NCBI GenBank assembly: GCA_902494245.1
Contig: CABUSR010000011.1
Coordinates: 1 to 53,305, forward strand
Source: an uncultured Collinsella sp.
GTDB lineage: Bacteria; Actinomycetota; Coriobacteriia; Coriobacteriales; Coriobacteriaceae
Length of the DNA stretch: 53,305 nt
Reading direction: 5' to 3'
Part shown: positions 6,354 through 13,346 of the stretch, one piece after another
How the letters are laid out: each line of letters opens with the position of its first letter
Position numbering within the stretch: position 1 is the first letter of the stretch
Translations under genes and position numbers: made by a program
Notes under the pieces: model-generated
The model's input: only the letters and a program-made list of their open reading frames with translations
What the model was told of the DNA's origin: nothing
Databases searched by the model: none

Positions 6354-8594
6354 TTAGTCAAACAGACTCGGCATGTCGTTTTCTTTCATGAGGGCACCGG
6401 CGGAGGGCAGACTCTGCGCGGTGAACTTTTCGGCCGAGACGCCGGCGCCAAGGATCTCCTCGGTCGTGCCGACGGTGGTGACCGAGCGACCCTTCTTGGC
6501 TGTAAAGGCCTGGACGCCCTGCGTGTTGGTGGTCGTCTTGGTCTTGAGCAGCGACGTGTTGAAGTTCATCAAACGATAGTCGCTCGAGACCAGCGCGATG
6601 TCGCGATCTGTGTTGAGCACCTGGGCATACAGCAGTTTGCTGCCGCCGTAGATGGCGTTCTTGAGGCGCTTGCGGTTGGTCTTGGTAACGTATCCGGCAA
6701 GTGCGACGCGCACCACACGGCCGTTTTCAAAGACAAACAGCACGTCGGCCTTGTAGTCCTCGGGGTCGATGACCCAGATCACACTCTCATCGGGTTCCAT
6801 CTCGAGATCGGTTGGCAGATACGAGCCCAGCTGGGCCGACTTGGTATCCTCAAACGCCGCAACCTTGCACTTGTACACCTGGCTCTTGTTGGTAAAGACC
6901 AGCAACTCGTGGGTGTTGGAGGACGGGAACTCGATAAAGGGTTTGTCGCCGTCCTTGTACTTGAGCGTGGTCGCCTTCTTGAGCACGCGGTCCGTCATCT
7001 TCTTAAGGTAGCCATCGCGCGAGAGCATGATGGTCACCGGGTACTCCTCGACCTCGGGCTCCAAGCTTACCTCGATAACCTCATGGGGCTCGATCCTGCC
7101 CGTGCGACGCGGCATCACATATTTCTTGTTGACCGCGGCCAGCTCGTCGCTGATGACCTTCTTGATGTTCTCCTCGCTGGAGAGGATCTCCTCAAGCTCG
7201 GCAATCTCGCTCTCAAGCTTGGCAATGTCCTTGGTGCGGTTGAGGATGTACTCTTCGTTAATGTTGCGGAGCTTGAGCTCGGCAACAAACTCGGCCTGGG
7301 TCTCGTCGATGTCGAAACCCTTCATAAGGTTGGGCACGACCTCGGCTTCAAGCTTGGTGCCACGGATGATGGCGATGGCCTTGTCGATGTCGAGCAAGAT
7401 TGCCTCGAGGCCGTGCAGCAGGTGCAGGCGCTCGGACTTTTTGCCCAGGTCAAAGTTAATGCGGCGACGCGTGGACTCAATACGCCACTTGACCCACTCG
7501 TGCAGGATCTGACGCACGCCCATAACGCGAGGGTAACCATCGACCAACACGTTGAAGTTGCACGAGAACGAATCCTGCAGCGTGGTCGAGCGATAGAGCT
7601 TGGCCATGAGCTTGTCGGGGTCGACGCCGCGCTTAAGGTCGATGGCGATGCGCAAGCCCGAGAGGTCGGTTTCGTCGCGGATGTCAGCGATCTCCTTGAC
7701 CTTGCCCTCTTTGGAGAGCTTGACGATGCGCTCGATGATGACATCGGTCTTGGTGGTGTAGGGGATCTCGTAGACCTCGATGATGCGCTCTTCGGGAATC
7801 CAGCGCCAACGGGAGCGGATCTGGAAGCTGCCAAGGCCGGTCTCGATAATCTTTTCCATCTCCTCGCGGCGGTAGATGATCTCGCCGCCGGTCGAGAAGT
7901 CGGGCATGGGCATGTACTCGAGCAGGTCGCAGTCGGGGTCCTGCAGGTAGTGCATTGTGGCAGTGCATACTTCGTTGAGGTTGAAGCCGCAGATGTCGGA
8001 CGCCATGGCGACGCCGATGCCTTTGTTGGCCGAGACGAGGATGTTGGGGAATGTGGTGGGCAGCAGGCGCGGCTCCTTCATGGCGCCGTCGTAGCTGTCG
8101 ACGAAGTCGACCGGGTCCTTGTCGATGTCCTTGAAGATCTCGGCGCTGATGGGGGAGAGCTTGGCCTCGGTATAACGCGAGGCGGCGTAGCTCAGATCGC
8201 CCGAATAGTACTTGCCAAAGTTGCCCTTCGACTCCACGAAGGGCGCAAGCAGCGCTTCGTTGCCCGTCGCCAGGCGCACCATCGTCTCGTAGATCGCGGC
8301 GTCGCCGTGCGGGTTGAGCTTCATGGTCTGGCCCACGATGTTGGCGCTCTTCTGGCGCTCGCCCTTGAGCAGGCCCATCTTGTACATGGTGTAGAGCAGC
8401 TTGCGGTGCGAGGGCTTAAAGCCGTCAATCTCGGGGAACGCACGCGAGACGTTGACGCTCATGGCGTAGGGCATGTAGTTGACCTCGAGCGTCTGCGTGA
8501 TCGGCTGGTCGGTGACCTCGGAGTGCAGGCCGATGACGTTCTCGGCGTTGACCTGCTTTTTCTTTGGCTGGTTCTTCGTCTTCTTCTTTGCCAC
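6354..8594 (-). CDS. Type IIA DNA topoisomerase A subunit (topoisomerase IV/gyrase A-like)
   Basis: This 746-residue DNA-cleaving subunit starts with a Lys-rich tail (MAKKKTKNQPKKK), then the breakage-reunion domain with DGFKPSHRKLLY (57-68) and catalytic Tyr141 in ASRYTEAKLS. A coiled-coil tower (around 430-490) and a short beta-pinwheel C-terminal domain (around 520-746) follow; I see no canonical GyrA box QRRGGKG, which favours decatenation over negative supercoiling. The quinolone-site helix reads NPHGDAAIYE: Ala99 and Glu103 stand where E. coli GyrA has Ser83 and Asp87, and Asn94 replaces a normally conserved His. It follows the B subunit by 45 nt in one operon. It is probably a second, specialised type II enzyme alongside a housekeeping gyrase encoded elsewhere. 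Confidence 0.88.
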   Translation of the reverse strand: MAKKKTKNQPKKKQVNAENVIGLHSEVTDQPITQTLEVNYMPYAMSVNVSRAFPEIDGFKPSHRKLLYTMYKMGLLKGERQKSANIVGQTMKLNPHGDAAIYETMVRLATGNEALLAPFVESKGNFGKYYSGDLSYAASRYTEAKLSPISAEIFKDIDKDPVDFVDSYDGAMKEPRLLPTTFPNILVSANKGIGVAMASDICGFNLNEVCTATMHYLQDPDCDLLEYMPMPDFSTGGEIIYRREEMEKIIETGLGSFQIRSRWRWIPEERIIEVYEIPYTTKTDVIIERIVKLSKEGKVKEIADIRDETDLSGLRIAIDLKRGVDPDKLMAKLYRSTTLQDSFSCNFNVLVDGYPRVMGVRQILHEWVKWRIESTRRRINFDLGKKSERLHLLHGLEAILLDIDKAIAIIRGTKLEAEVVPNLMKGFDIDETQAEFVAELKLRNINEEYILNRTKDIAKLESEIAELEEILSSEENIKKVISDELAAVNKKYVMPRRTGRIEPHEVIEVSLEPEVEEYPVTIMLSRDGYLKKMTDRVLKKATTLKYKDGDKPFIEFPSSNTHELLVFTNKSQVYKCKVAAFEDTKSAQLGSYLPTDLEMEPDESVIWVIDPEDYKADVLFVFENGRVVRVALAGYVTKTNRKRLKNAIYGGSKLLYAQVLNTDRDIALVSSDYRLMNFNTSLLKTKTTTNTQGVQAFTAKKGRSVTTVGTTEEILGAGVSAEKFTAQSLPSAGALMKENDMPSLFD

Positions 8595-8639
8595 GATATC
8601 CTCTTGAACTTCTTATGGGCCGTCGTTATCGATGTGCTG

Positions 8640-10637
8640 CTATTGCAGGTCCAGCTGGTCCAGGTATTCCTTGCCGTGCTCGGAGATATGGCGCTTGCGG
8701 CCCGCCTCGTCGTTGCCCAGCAACAGGTTGAACATGGTCTCCATCTTGGTGACGTCCTCGGGCTCCACTTTGATCAGGCGACGCGTCTCGGGGTTCATGG
8801 TGGTGAGCCACATCATGTCCGGATCGTTCTCACCAAGACCCTTGGAGCGGTTGATGGAGCACTTTTGGTCGCCAATCTCCTTGAGGATGCCGTTCTTCTC
8901 GAGCTCGGTGTAGGCAAAGTAGGTCTTCTCTTTGCAGTTGATCTCGTAGAGCGGAGACTCGGCGATATACACGTAGCCCTCGTCGATAAGCGTGGGCACC
9001 AGGCGATAGAGCATGGTGAGCACGAGCGTGCGGATGTGATAACCGTCGACGTCGGCGTCTGTACAGATGATGACCTTGTTCCAGTTGAGGTTGTCCAGGT
9101 CAAAGGCGCCCAGGTTCTTGATGCGCTTGTCCTTGATCTCCACGCCGCAGCCCAGCACGCGCATGAGGTCCATGATGATGTCGGACTTAAAGATGCGCGG
9201 GTAGTCCTCCTTTAGGCAGTTGAGGATCTTGCCACGGACGGGCATAACGCCCTGGAACTCGGCATCGCGCGAGGTACGAATGGCGCCTGCCGCCGAGTCA
9301 CCCTCTACGATGTAGATCTCGCGGCGGCTCTTGTCCTTGGAGCGGCAGTCGATGAACTTCTGCACGCGGTTGGCCATGTCGGTCTTCTGCTGCAGGTTGG
9401 TCTTGATGCTCTGACGCGTCTTCTCGGCGTTCTCGCGCGAGCGCTTGTTGATGAGCACCTGCTCCATGATCTTGTTGGCGGCGTCTTTGTTCTCGATCAG
9501 GTAAGTCGAGAGGCGCTCCTTAAAGAAGGCCGTCATAGCCTGCTGGATAAAGCGGTTGTTGATGGCCTTCTTAGTCTGGTTTTCATAGGACGTCTGGGTG
9601 GAGAAGCAGTTGGTCACCAGCACCAGACAGTCCTGGACATCCTGCCACTTAATGCCGCTCTCGTTTTTGTTGTACTTGCCCTGTTGCTTAATGTAAGCAT
9701 CGATGGCACTGGTCAGAGCGCTGCGGGCGGCCTTCTCGGGCGAACCGCCGTTCTCGAGCCACGATGAGTTGTGGTAGTACTCCTGCATCATGAAGGTGCG
9801 CGAGAAGCACATGCACGCGGTAATCTTCACGTTGTAGTCGGGCAGGTCCTCGCGATCGCGACCGCGACGGTCGGCCTCGATAAAGAAGGGCTCGGTGAGG
9901 TAGTCGGTGCCGACCTTCTCGAGCACGTAGTCCTCGATGCCCTTTGGATAGCAAAAATCCTCTTCGGAAAACTCGCCATCGTCGCCCTCGATACGCAGGC
10001 GGAAGGTCACGTTGGCGTTGACCACGGCCTGGCGGCGCATGGTCTCGCGATACCAGTCGTGGGGGATGCTGATGGAGGTAAAGACCTCAAGATCGGGACG
10101 CCACTTAATGGTGGTGCCGGTGCGATCCTCGTCGCTGGGCTCAATCTCGAGTGCCTTCTTTTTGGCGCCGACGACCTTGCCCTTCTTAAAGTGCAGGGAG
10201 TACTTGTTGCCGTCGCGCCAAACCGTGACGTCCATGTATTCGGAAGCGTACTGAGTCGCGCAGGAGCCCAGGCCGTTGGTGCCGAGCGAGAAGTCGTAGT
10301 CGCCGCCCTGGTTGTTGTTGTACTTGCCGCCGGCATAGAGCTCGCAAAAGACGAGTTCCCAGTTAAAGCGCTTCTCGGAAGGGTTCCAGTCGAGCGGGCA
10401 GCCGCGGCCGTTGTCCTCTACCTGAATGGAGCCATCGCGAAAGGCGGTAAGGGTGATGAGCTTGCCGTAGCCCTGGCGCGCCTCGTCAACGGCGTTGGAC
10501 AGGATCTCGAAGGCGGCATGCGCGCAGCCGTCGAGTCCGTCCGAGCCAAAGATGACGGCGGGGCGCAGGCGTACGCGCTCCTCGTCCTTGAGCTGGCGGA
10601 TACTGTCGTTACCATAGTTTGCGGTGTTTTTTGCCAT
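8640..10637 (-). CDS. Type IIA DNA topoisomerase B subunit (topoisomerase IV/gyrase B-like)
   Basis: This 665-residue ATPase/TOPRIM subunit has GHKL motifs EILSNAVDEA (44-53), DNGRG (75-79) and GTNGLG (119-124). The transducer domain comes next, then TOPRIM motifs EGDSAAG (445-451) and DADVDGYHIRTL (527-538) that coordinate magnesium for DNA cleavage. The C-terminus is ordinary (GKEYLDQLDL). The ATP-lid segment SLGTNGLGSCAT and the loop GGKYNNNQGGDYDF are clearly divergent from gyrase (GGLHGVG...), supporting a paralogous enzyme. It is first in the operon, with the A subunit next. A perfect mycobacterial-type LexA box sits 99 bp upstream, so DNA-damage induction is inferred. Confidence 0.88.
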   Translation of the reverse strand: MAKNTANYGNDSIRQLKDEERVRLRPAVIFGSDGLDGCAHAAFEILSNAVDEARQGYGKLITLTAFRDGSIQVEDNGRGCPLDWNPSEKRFNWELVFCELYAGGKYNNNQGGDYDFSLGTNGLGSCATQYASEYMDVTVWRDGNKYSLHFKKGKVVGAKKKALEIEPSDEDRTGTTIKWRPDLEVFTSISIPHDWYRETMRRQAVVNANVTFRLRIEGDDGEFSEEDFCYPKGIEDYVLEKVGTDYLTEPFFIEADRRGRDREDLPDYNVKITACMCFSRTFMMQEYYHNSSWLENGGSPEKAARSALTSAIDAYIKQQGKYNKNESGIKWQDVQDCLVLVTNCFSTQTSYENQTKKAINNRFIQQAMTAFFKERLSTYLIENKDAANKIMEQVLINKRSRENAEKTRQSIKTNLQQKTDMANRVQKFIDCRSKDKSRREIYIVEGDSAAGAIRTSRDAEFQGVMPVRGKILNCLKEDYPRIFKSDIIMDLMRVLGCGVEIKDKRIKNLGAFDLDNLNWNKVIICTDADVDGYHIRTLVLTMLYRLVPTLIDEGYVYIAESPLYEINCKEKTYFAYTELEKNGILKEIGDQKCSINRSKGLGENDPDMMWLTTMNPETRRLIKVEPEDVTKMETMFNLLLGNDEAGRKRHISEHGKEYLDQLDLQ

Positions 10638-10735
10638 ACTCGCTCTCTCGGTGCTCCTTTGCTGCGTTTAAGTCATATAGATAGTCAAGGTAGCATAGCC
10701 CAGCCCACAGACGATTCCACCCAACACGAAATCCA

Positions 10736-10751
10736 TCGAACAATCGTTCGA
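10736..10751 (-). promoter_or_regulatory. Candidate LexA (SOS) box upstream of the second topoisomerase operon
   Basis: TCGAACAATCGTTCGA matches the mycobacterial LexA consensus TCGAAC-N4-GTTCGA exactly and the Bacillus CGAAC-N4-GTTCG core. It lies in the 156-bp gap between the topoisomerase B start (10637) and the end of the ATPase gene (10794). The only start it can serve is the topoisomerase operon. Binding is inferred from the motif alone. Confidence 0.65.
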
Positions 10752-10793
10752 TTAGATAATGAATGCTTGGAATCGGGAGGGACCTGTCCTGTC

Positions 10794-12176
10794 CTATTCA
10801 AACATCTGCGGCAGGTCGATGAAGACGGTTCGATCGCTTTCGCCAGCTTCGAAGCCCGAACGGGAGAAGAATCCATAGCGATGGCACTTGAGTCCCGTTG
10901 CCTCGACTTGGGCGATTTCCTCGTCGACCATTTTTTGCGTGATGGGGGATTTGCGGAACTTTGCTTCGTAGAATGCGTAGCCCTCGGGGTCTTGCGTTAC
11001 CACATCGAATTCGCCGCTCGTTTTGTTTGCGGGGTCGTCGTACCAGTACTTGCCTATGGCGTCGAAAGCCGGTTCGATCTTGCCGGTCCTGTTCTGCCGC
11101 ACGAGGTATTGACGGCAGATCTCCTCGAACATATGAGGAACGTAGTTTTCCTCGAAGTCTTGGAAGACGTGACGATCATAGAAGACTTCCGGGTCGAGCA
11201 GCTGACGCGCTGAGGCATTGCGGAAAACATAGCGATAGTAAAAGAGCGAAAGCGGATCCACTACAAAGTAGCCAGACTTGCGCTTGTTCGTAGGGTCGTT
11301 GATGGGTGCACGCTTTTGGACGATTTCGAGTGACATGAGCTTGTCGAGCACGTCTGCCATGGCCGGACCGCTCGAGACGTGCGACTGTGCCAGCACGTCC
11401 CCCCAACGGGAGTAGCCTTGTGCGAGAGCCCCGAAAACTTCGTTGGCGTTGGTCATCTTCGAGATCTCGGCGTTGAGATAGGACGGCACCTCGCTTTCTA
11501 AGCGGGCGCCAGGTTCCGTGACGAGCTCGATGATGTTGTCGCGTACGCTTTGGGATTGATCGATGAGGCGATTGTAAAAGGGGATACCGCCAAAAACGCT
11601 ATAGAGCCGCACCTTGTCCTCGGGCGAGAACGCGGGATAGAACTTCGCAGCGTCAAAGTAATCCATGGGCTTAAGCTCAAGCGCGAGATCAATTCGCCCG
11701 TAGAGGGGGCTTTCATGCTCGATGAGGGATTTCATAATCTCAACGTAGGAGCCGCACAGGACAATGTTTAAACGTGAGTCTTCCCTGCGGGCGTCGATTG
11801 AGGTCTGAAGAATGCTGTCTAGGCCTTTAACCGCATCTCTCAAGTAGGGGTATTCGTCGAGAACGAGGGTAATGTTCTTGTCTTTAGCTTGGGCAAACAG
11901 AAATTCGATGAGCTCGCGGATGCCTGTGAAGGCGAGCGGAGGAAAGCTCAGCGCTTCAGCAACAAGGACGGACAGACTCTCGAGGTTGTCTGCCTCGGAG
12001 GTTTGGCGGCACTCGTAATAGACCGTTGCGACGTCCGACAAATCGGTTAGCGCCTGCTTGATGAGCTCACTTTTTCCGACGCGACGCCTGCCGTAAATGA
12101 GAACATTGCGCTGATCGGGTGCTTTGAGCGTTTTCTTAATACGGGCGAGCTCACGCTCCCTGCCAATAAATTCCAC
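10794..12176 (-). CDS. ATP-binding protein, archaeal-ATPase type with DUF234 C-terminus
   Basis: This 460-residue protein has Walker A GRRRVGKS at residues 29-36, Walker B ITLVLDEYPYL near 103, sensor LNIVLCGSYVEIM near 137, a middle winged-helix-like region and a C-terminal nuclease-like domain. The latter has FEEICRQYL, GKYWYDD, GEFDVV and YAFYEAKFR, where E...D...ExK recalls the restriction-endonuclease fold found in DUF234. The start is GTG 12176 with GGAAGGA 9 nt upstream. These proteins are widespread, cytoplasmic and functionally obscure; links to mobile elements and defence have been suggested. A 33-bp inverted-repeat operator straddles its promoter region, so tight autoregulation is likely. 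Adjacent gene order does not reveal a partner. Confidence 0.85.
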   Translation of the reverse strand: MEFIGRERELARIKKTLKAPDQRNVLIYGRRRVGKSELIKQALTDLSDVATVYYECRQTSEADNLESLSVLVAEALSFPPLAFTGIRELIEFLFAQAKDKNITLVLDEYPYLRDAVKGLDSILQTSIDARREDSRLNIVLCGSYVEIMKSLIEHESPLYGRIDLALELKPMDYFDAAKFYPAFSPEDKVRLYSVFGGIPFYNRLIDQSQSVRDNIIELVTEPGARLESEVPSYLNAEISKMTNANEVFGALAQGYSRWGDVLAQSHVSSGPAMADVLDKLMSLEIVQKRAPINDPTNKRKSGYFVVDPLSLFYYRYVFRNASARQLLDPEVFYDRHVFQDFEENYVPHMFEEICRQYLVRQNRTGKIEPAFDAIGKYWYDDPANKTSGEFDVVTQDPEGYAFYEAKFRKSPITQKMVDEEIAQVEATGLKCHRYGFFSRSGFEAGESDRTVFIDLPQMFE

Positions 12177-12178
12177 TT

Positions 12179-12280
12179 ACTCGGTTCCTTCCGACTCGGT
12201 TTTGTCCGAGTTAATTGTATCGCATGGATCAGTTTATGCTCGAGTTTACTCGGACAAAACCGAGTCGGTTCTGTCCGAGT
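12179..12280. repeat. 33-bp imperfect inverted repeat made of ACTCGG-N6-CCGAGT boxes
   Basis: ACTCGGTTTTGTCCGAGT at 12194-12211 recurs in exact reverse complement at 12248-12265. Each copy overlaps a variant box (12179-12196 and 12263-12280). Together, 12179-12211 and 12248-12280 form a 33-bp inverted repeat with 21 contiguous matches around a 36-bp centre. It ends 3 nt before the GTG of the DUF234 ATPase, so a bound protein would block transcription or ribosome access. Confidence 0.85.
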
Positions 12281-12355
12281 AAGTTTGAATAGTGAACCGA
12301 AGTTGTAATGTCCGCATGGCGATGACGAATATGGTTTTCATAATGACAGATATAG

Positions 12356-12384
12356 TTGACATTGTATGATATATGCAATATATT
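12356..12384 (+). promoter_or_regulatory. Consensus sigma-70 promoter for the XRE gene, with flanking dyads
   Basis: TTGACA (12356-12361), a 17-nt spacer and TATATT (12379-12384) form a near-ideal promoter 49 nt before the XRE start. ATGACAGATAT (12342-12352) upstream and the inverted copies TTTCTGTCAT and GATATCTGTCC downstream bracket it. These are plausible operator half-sites for the XRE protein. Confidence 0.7.
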
Positions 12385-12432
12385 TCTGTCATGTTGCAAC
12401 GGATATCTGTCCATTACTACGAAAGGAACTCC

Positions 12433-12663
12433 ATGCCGGGCAAAAAGAACCTCCGCATGAAGGCGGCGCGCGCGGCGGTTGGCCTTTCGCAAGCTGACTT
12501 GGCCGAGGCCGTGGGCGTTACGCGCCAGACCATCGGCCTGATCGAGGCGGGCGGCTACAACCCCACGCTCAATTTGTGCGTGGCGATCTGCAAAGCGCTA
12601 CGCGTTACGTTGAACGATCTGTTTTGGGAAGACGGGATCGACGTCGACCCTAACGCTCTTTAG
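12433..12663 (+). CDS. XRE-family helix-turn-helix regulator
   Basis: This 76-residue single-domain DNA-binding protein contains the five-helix Cro/CI fold: KAARAAVGLSQADLAEAVGV, then TRQTIGLIEAGGYNPTLNLC and a closing helix AICKALRVTLNDLFW. ATG 12433 follows GAAAGGA; an upstream in-frame extension would start within the promoter and is rejected. Small regulators of this type are commonly paired with a membrane protein gene, and here the partner begins 10 nt after the stop. The protein probably represses its own promoter through the flanking CTGTCAT repeats. The signal that relieves repression is unknown. Confidence 0.9.
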   Translation: MPGKKNLRMKAARAAVGLSQADLAEAVGVTRQTIGLIEAGGYNPTLNLCVAICKALRVTLNDLFWEDGIDVDPNAL

Positions 12664-12672
12664 GAGTTCGCT

Positions 12673-13257
12673 ATGAAATTTGAAGATTTAAAACTCGTGC
12701 AAAAGTGGTGCGAATATGCCGGCCCAAAGGATGAGCGCCTGGAGGCTGAGAGCGCAAAAATCTACAAGATTGGTTTCGTGCTGCTTTCGTTTGGCATGCT
12801 GATGATCTTTTTCTACCAGTTTATAGCTCGACAGGTTGCGTGGGTTCACAGCGACGCCAGTGAAATGCCGCAAGGCTTTGCAACGCCGTTCGAGGCAGCC
12901 ATGTATTTGTGGCTCGTTCTCGTGATGTTGATTTGCGCAGGACTGCAAACGCGGAAGGGCTATGTCGATACCAATCGTTTTGGGCAAACCGAGCATCTTC
13001 CTGTTGGATATTTCCTGCTTGTCAGCGGTCTTAGCGGCGCCGCGTTCGCGCTTGTTATTGCTGCAATGCGCTGTATCGCTGAGGCGCAGATCGTACCGCT
13101 CGAAAGCGTCTTTTGGTTGGCGAATCTGGCCACGGGCGTGTTCTGCGGTGCGACGATTTTCGCGGCCACGTTTGCTGTCCTGTGCGCAACGTTTTTCACG
13201 GCGAAAAGACGCCGTGCCAAGCTCGAGGCAGAACTCGACTCCACTGACGATAACTAA
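12673..13257 (+). CDS. Integral membrane protein paired with the XRE regulator
   Basis: This 194-residue protein has a hydrophilic N-terminus (MKFEDLKLVQKWCEYAGPKD) and four to five membrane segments: around residues 30-52, 72-92, 110-132 and 138-172. A charged C-terminal tail follows (KRRRAKLEAELDSTDDN). I cannot name the family; its arrangement resembles the DUF3169/DUF2178-type membrane proteins found after small XRE regulators in Gram-positive bacteria. It is co-transcribed with the regulator (10-nt gap) and ends in a strong terminator. It may modulate the regulator or respond to envelope stress; this is inference from arrangement only. Confidence 0.75.
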   Translation: MKFEDLKLVQKWCEYAGPKDERLEAESAKIYKIGFVLLSFGMLMIFFYQFIARQVAWVHSDASEMPQGFATPFEAAMYLWLVLVMLICAGLQTRKGYVDTNRFGQTEHLPVGYFLLVSGLSGAAFALVIAAMRCIAEAQIVPLESVFWLANLATGVFCGATIFAATFAVLCATFFTAKRRRAKLEAELDSTDDN

Positions 13258-13262
13258 TGCGC

Positions 13263-13300
13263 AATGGGCTGGCTCTGGGTATCCAGAACCAGCCCATTTG
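13263..13300. terminator. Terminator between the XRE unit and the surface-protein gene
   Basis: AATGGGCTGG (13263-13272) pairs with CCAGCCCATT (13289-13298), with an inner TCTGG/CCAGA stem and a 4-nt loop, ending in TTTG. It lies between converging genes and can serve both, though the T-run is short. Confidence 0.7.
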
Positions 13301-13346
13301 ATGTTCGACGAGCCGAGTTGGCGTCTCTCACAAAAGTAACTAGGAG

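Noticed and set aside
6339..9215. 958-residue open frame on the plus strand
   Set aside because: It is antisense to two topoisomerase genes with complete catalytic motifs; its Leu/Val/His/Asp-rich translation is the usual antisense shadow of GC-rich coding sequence.
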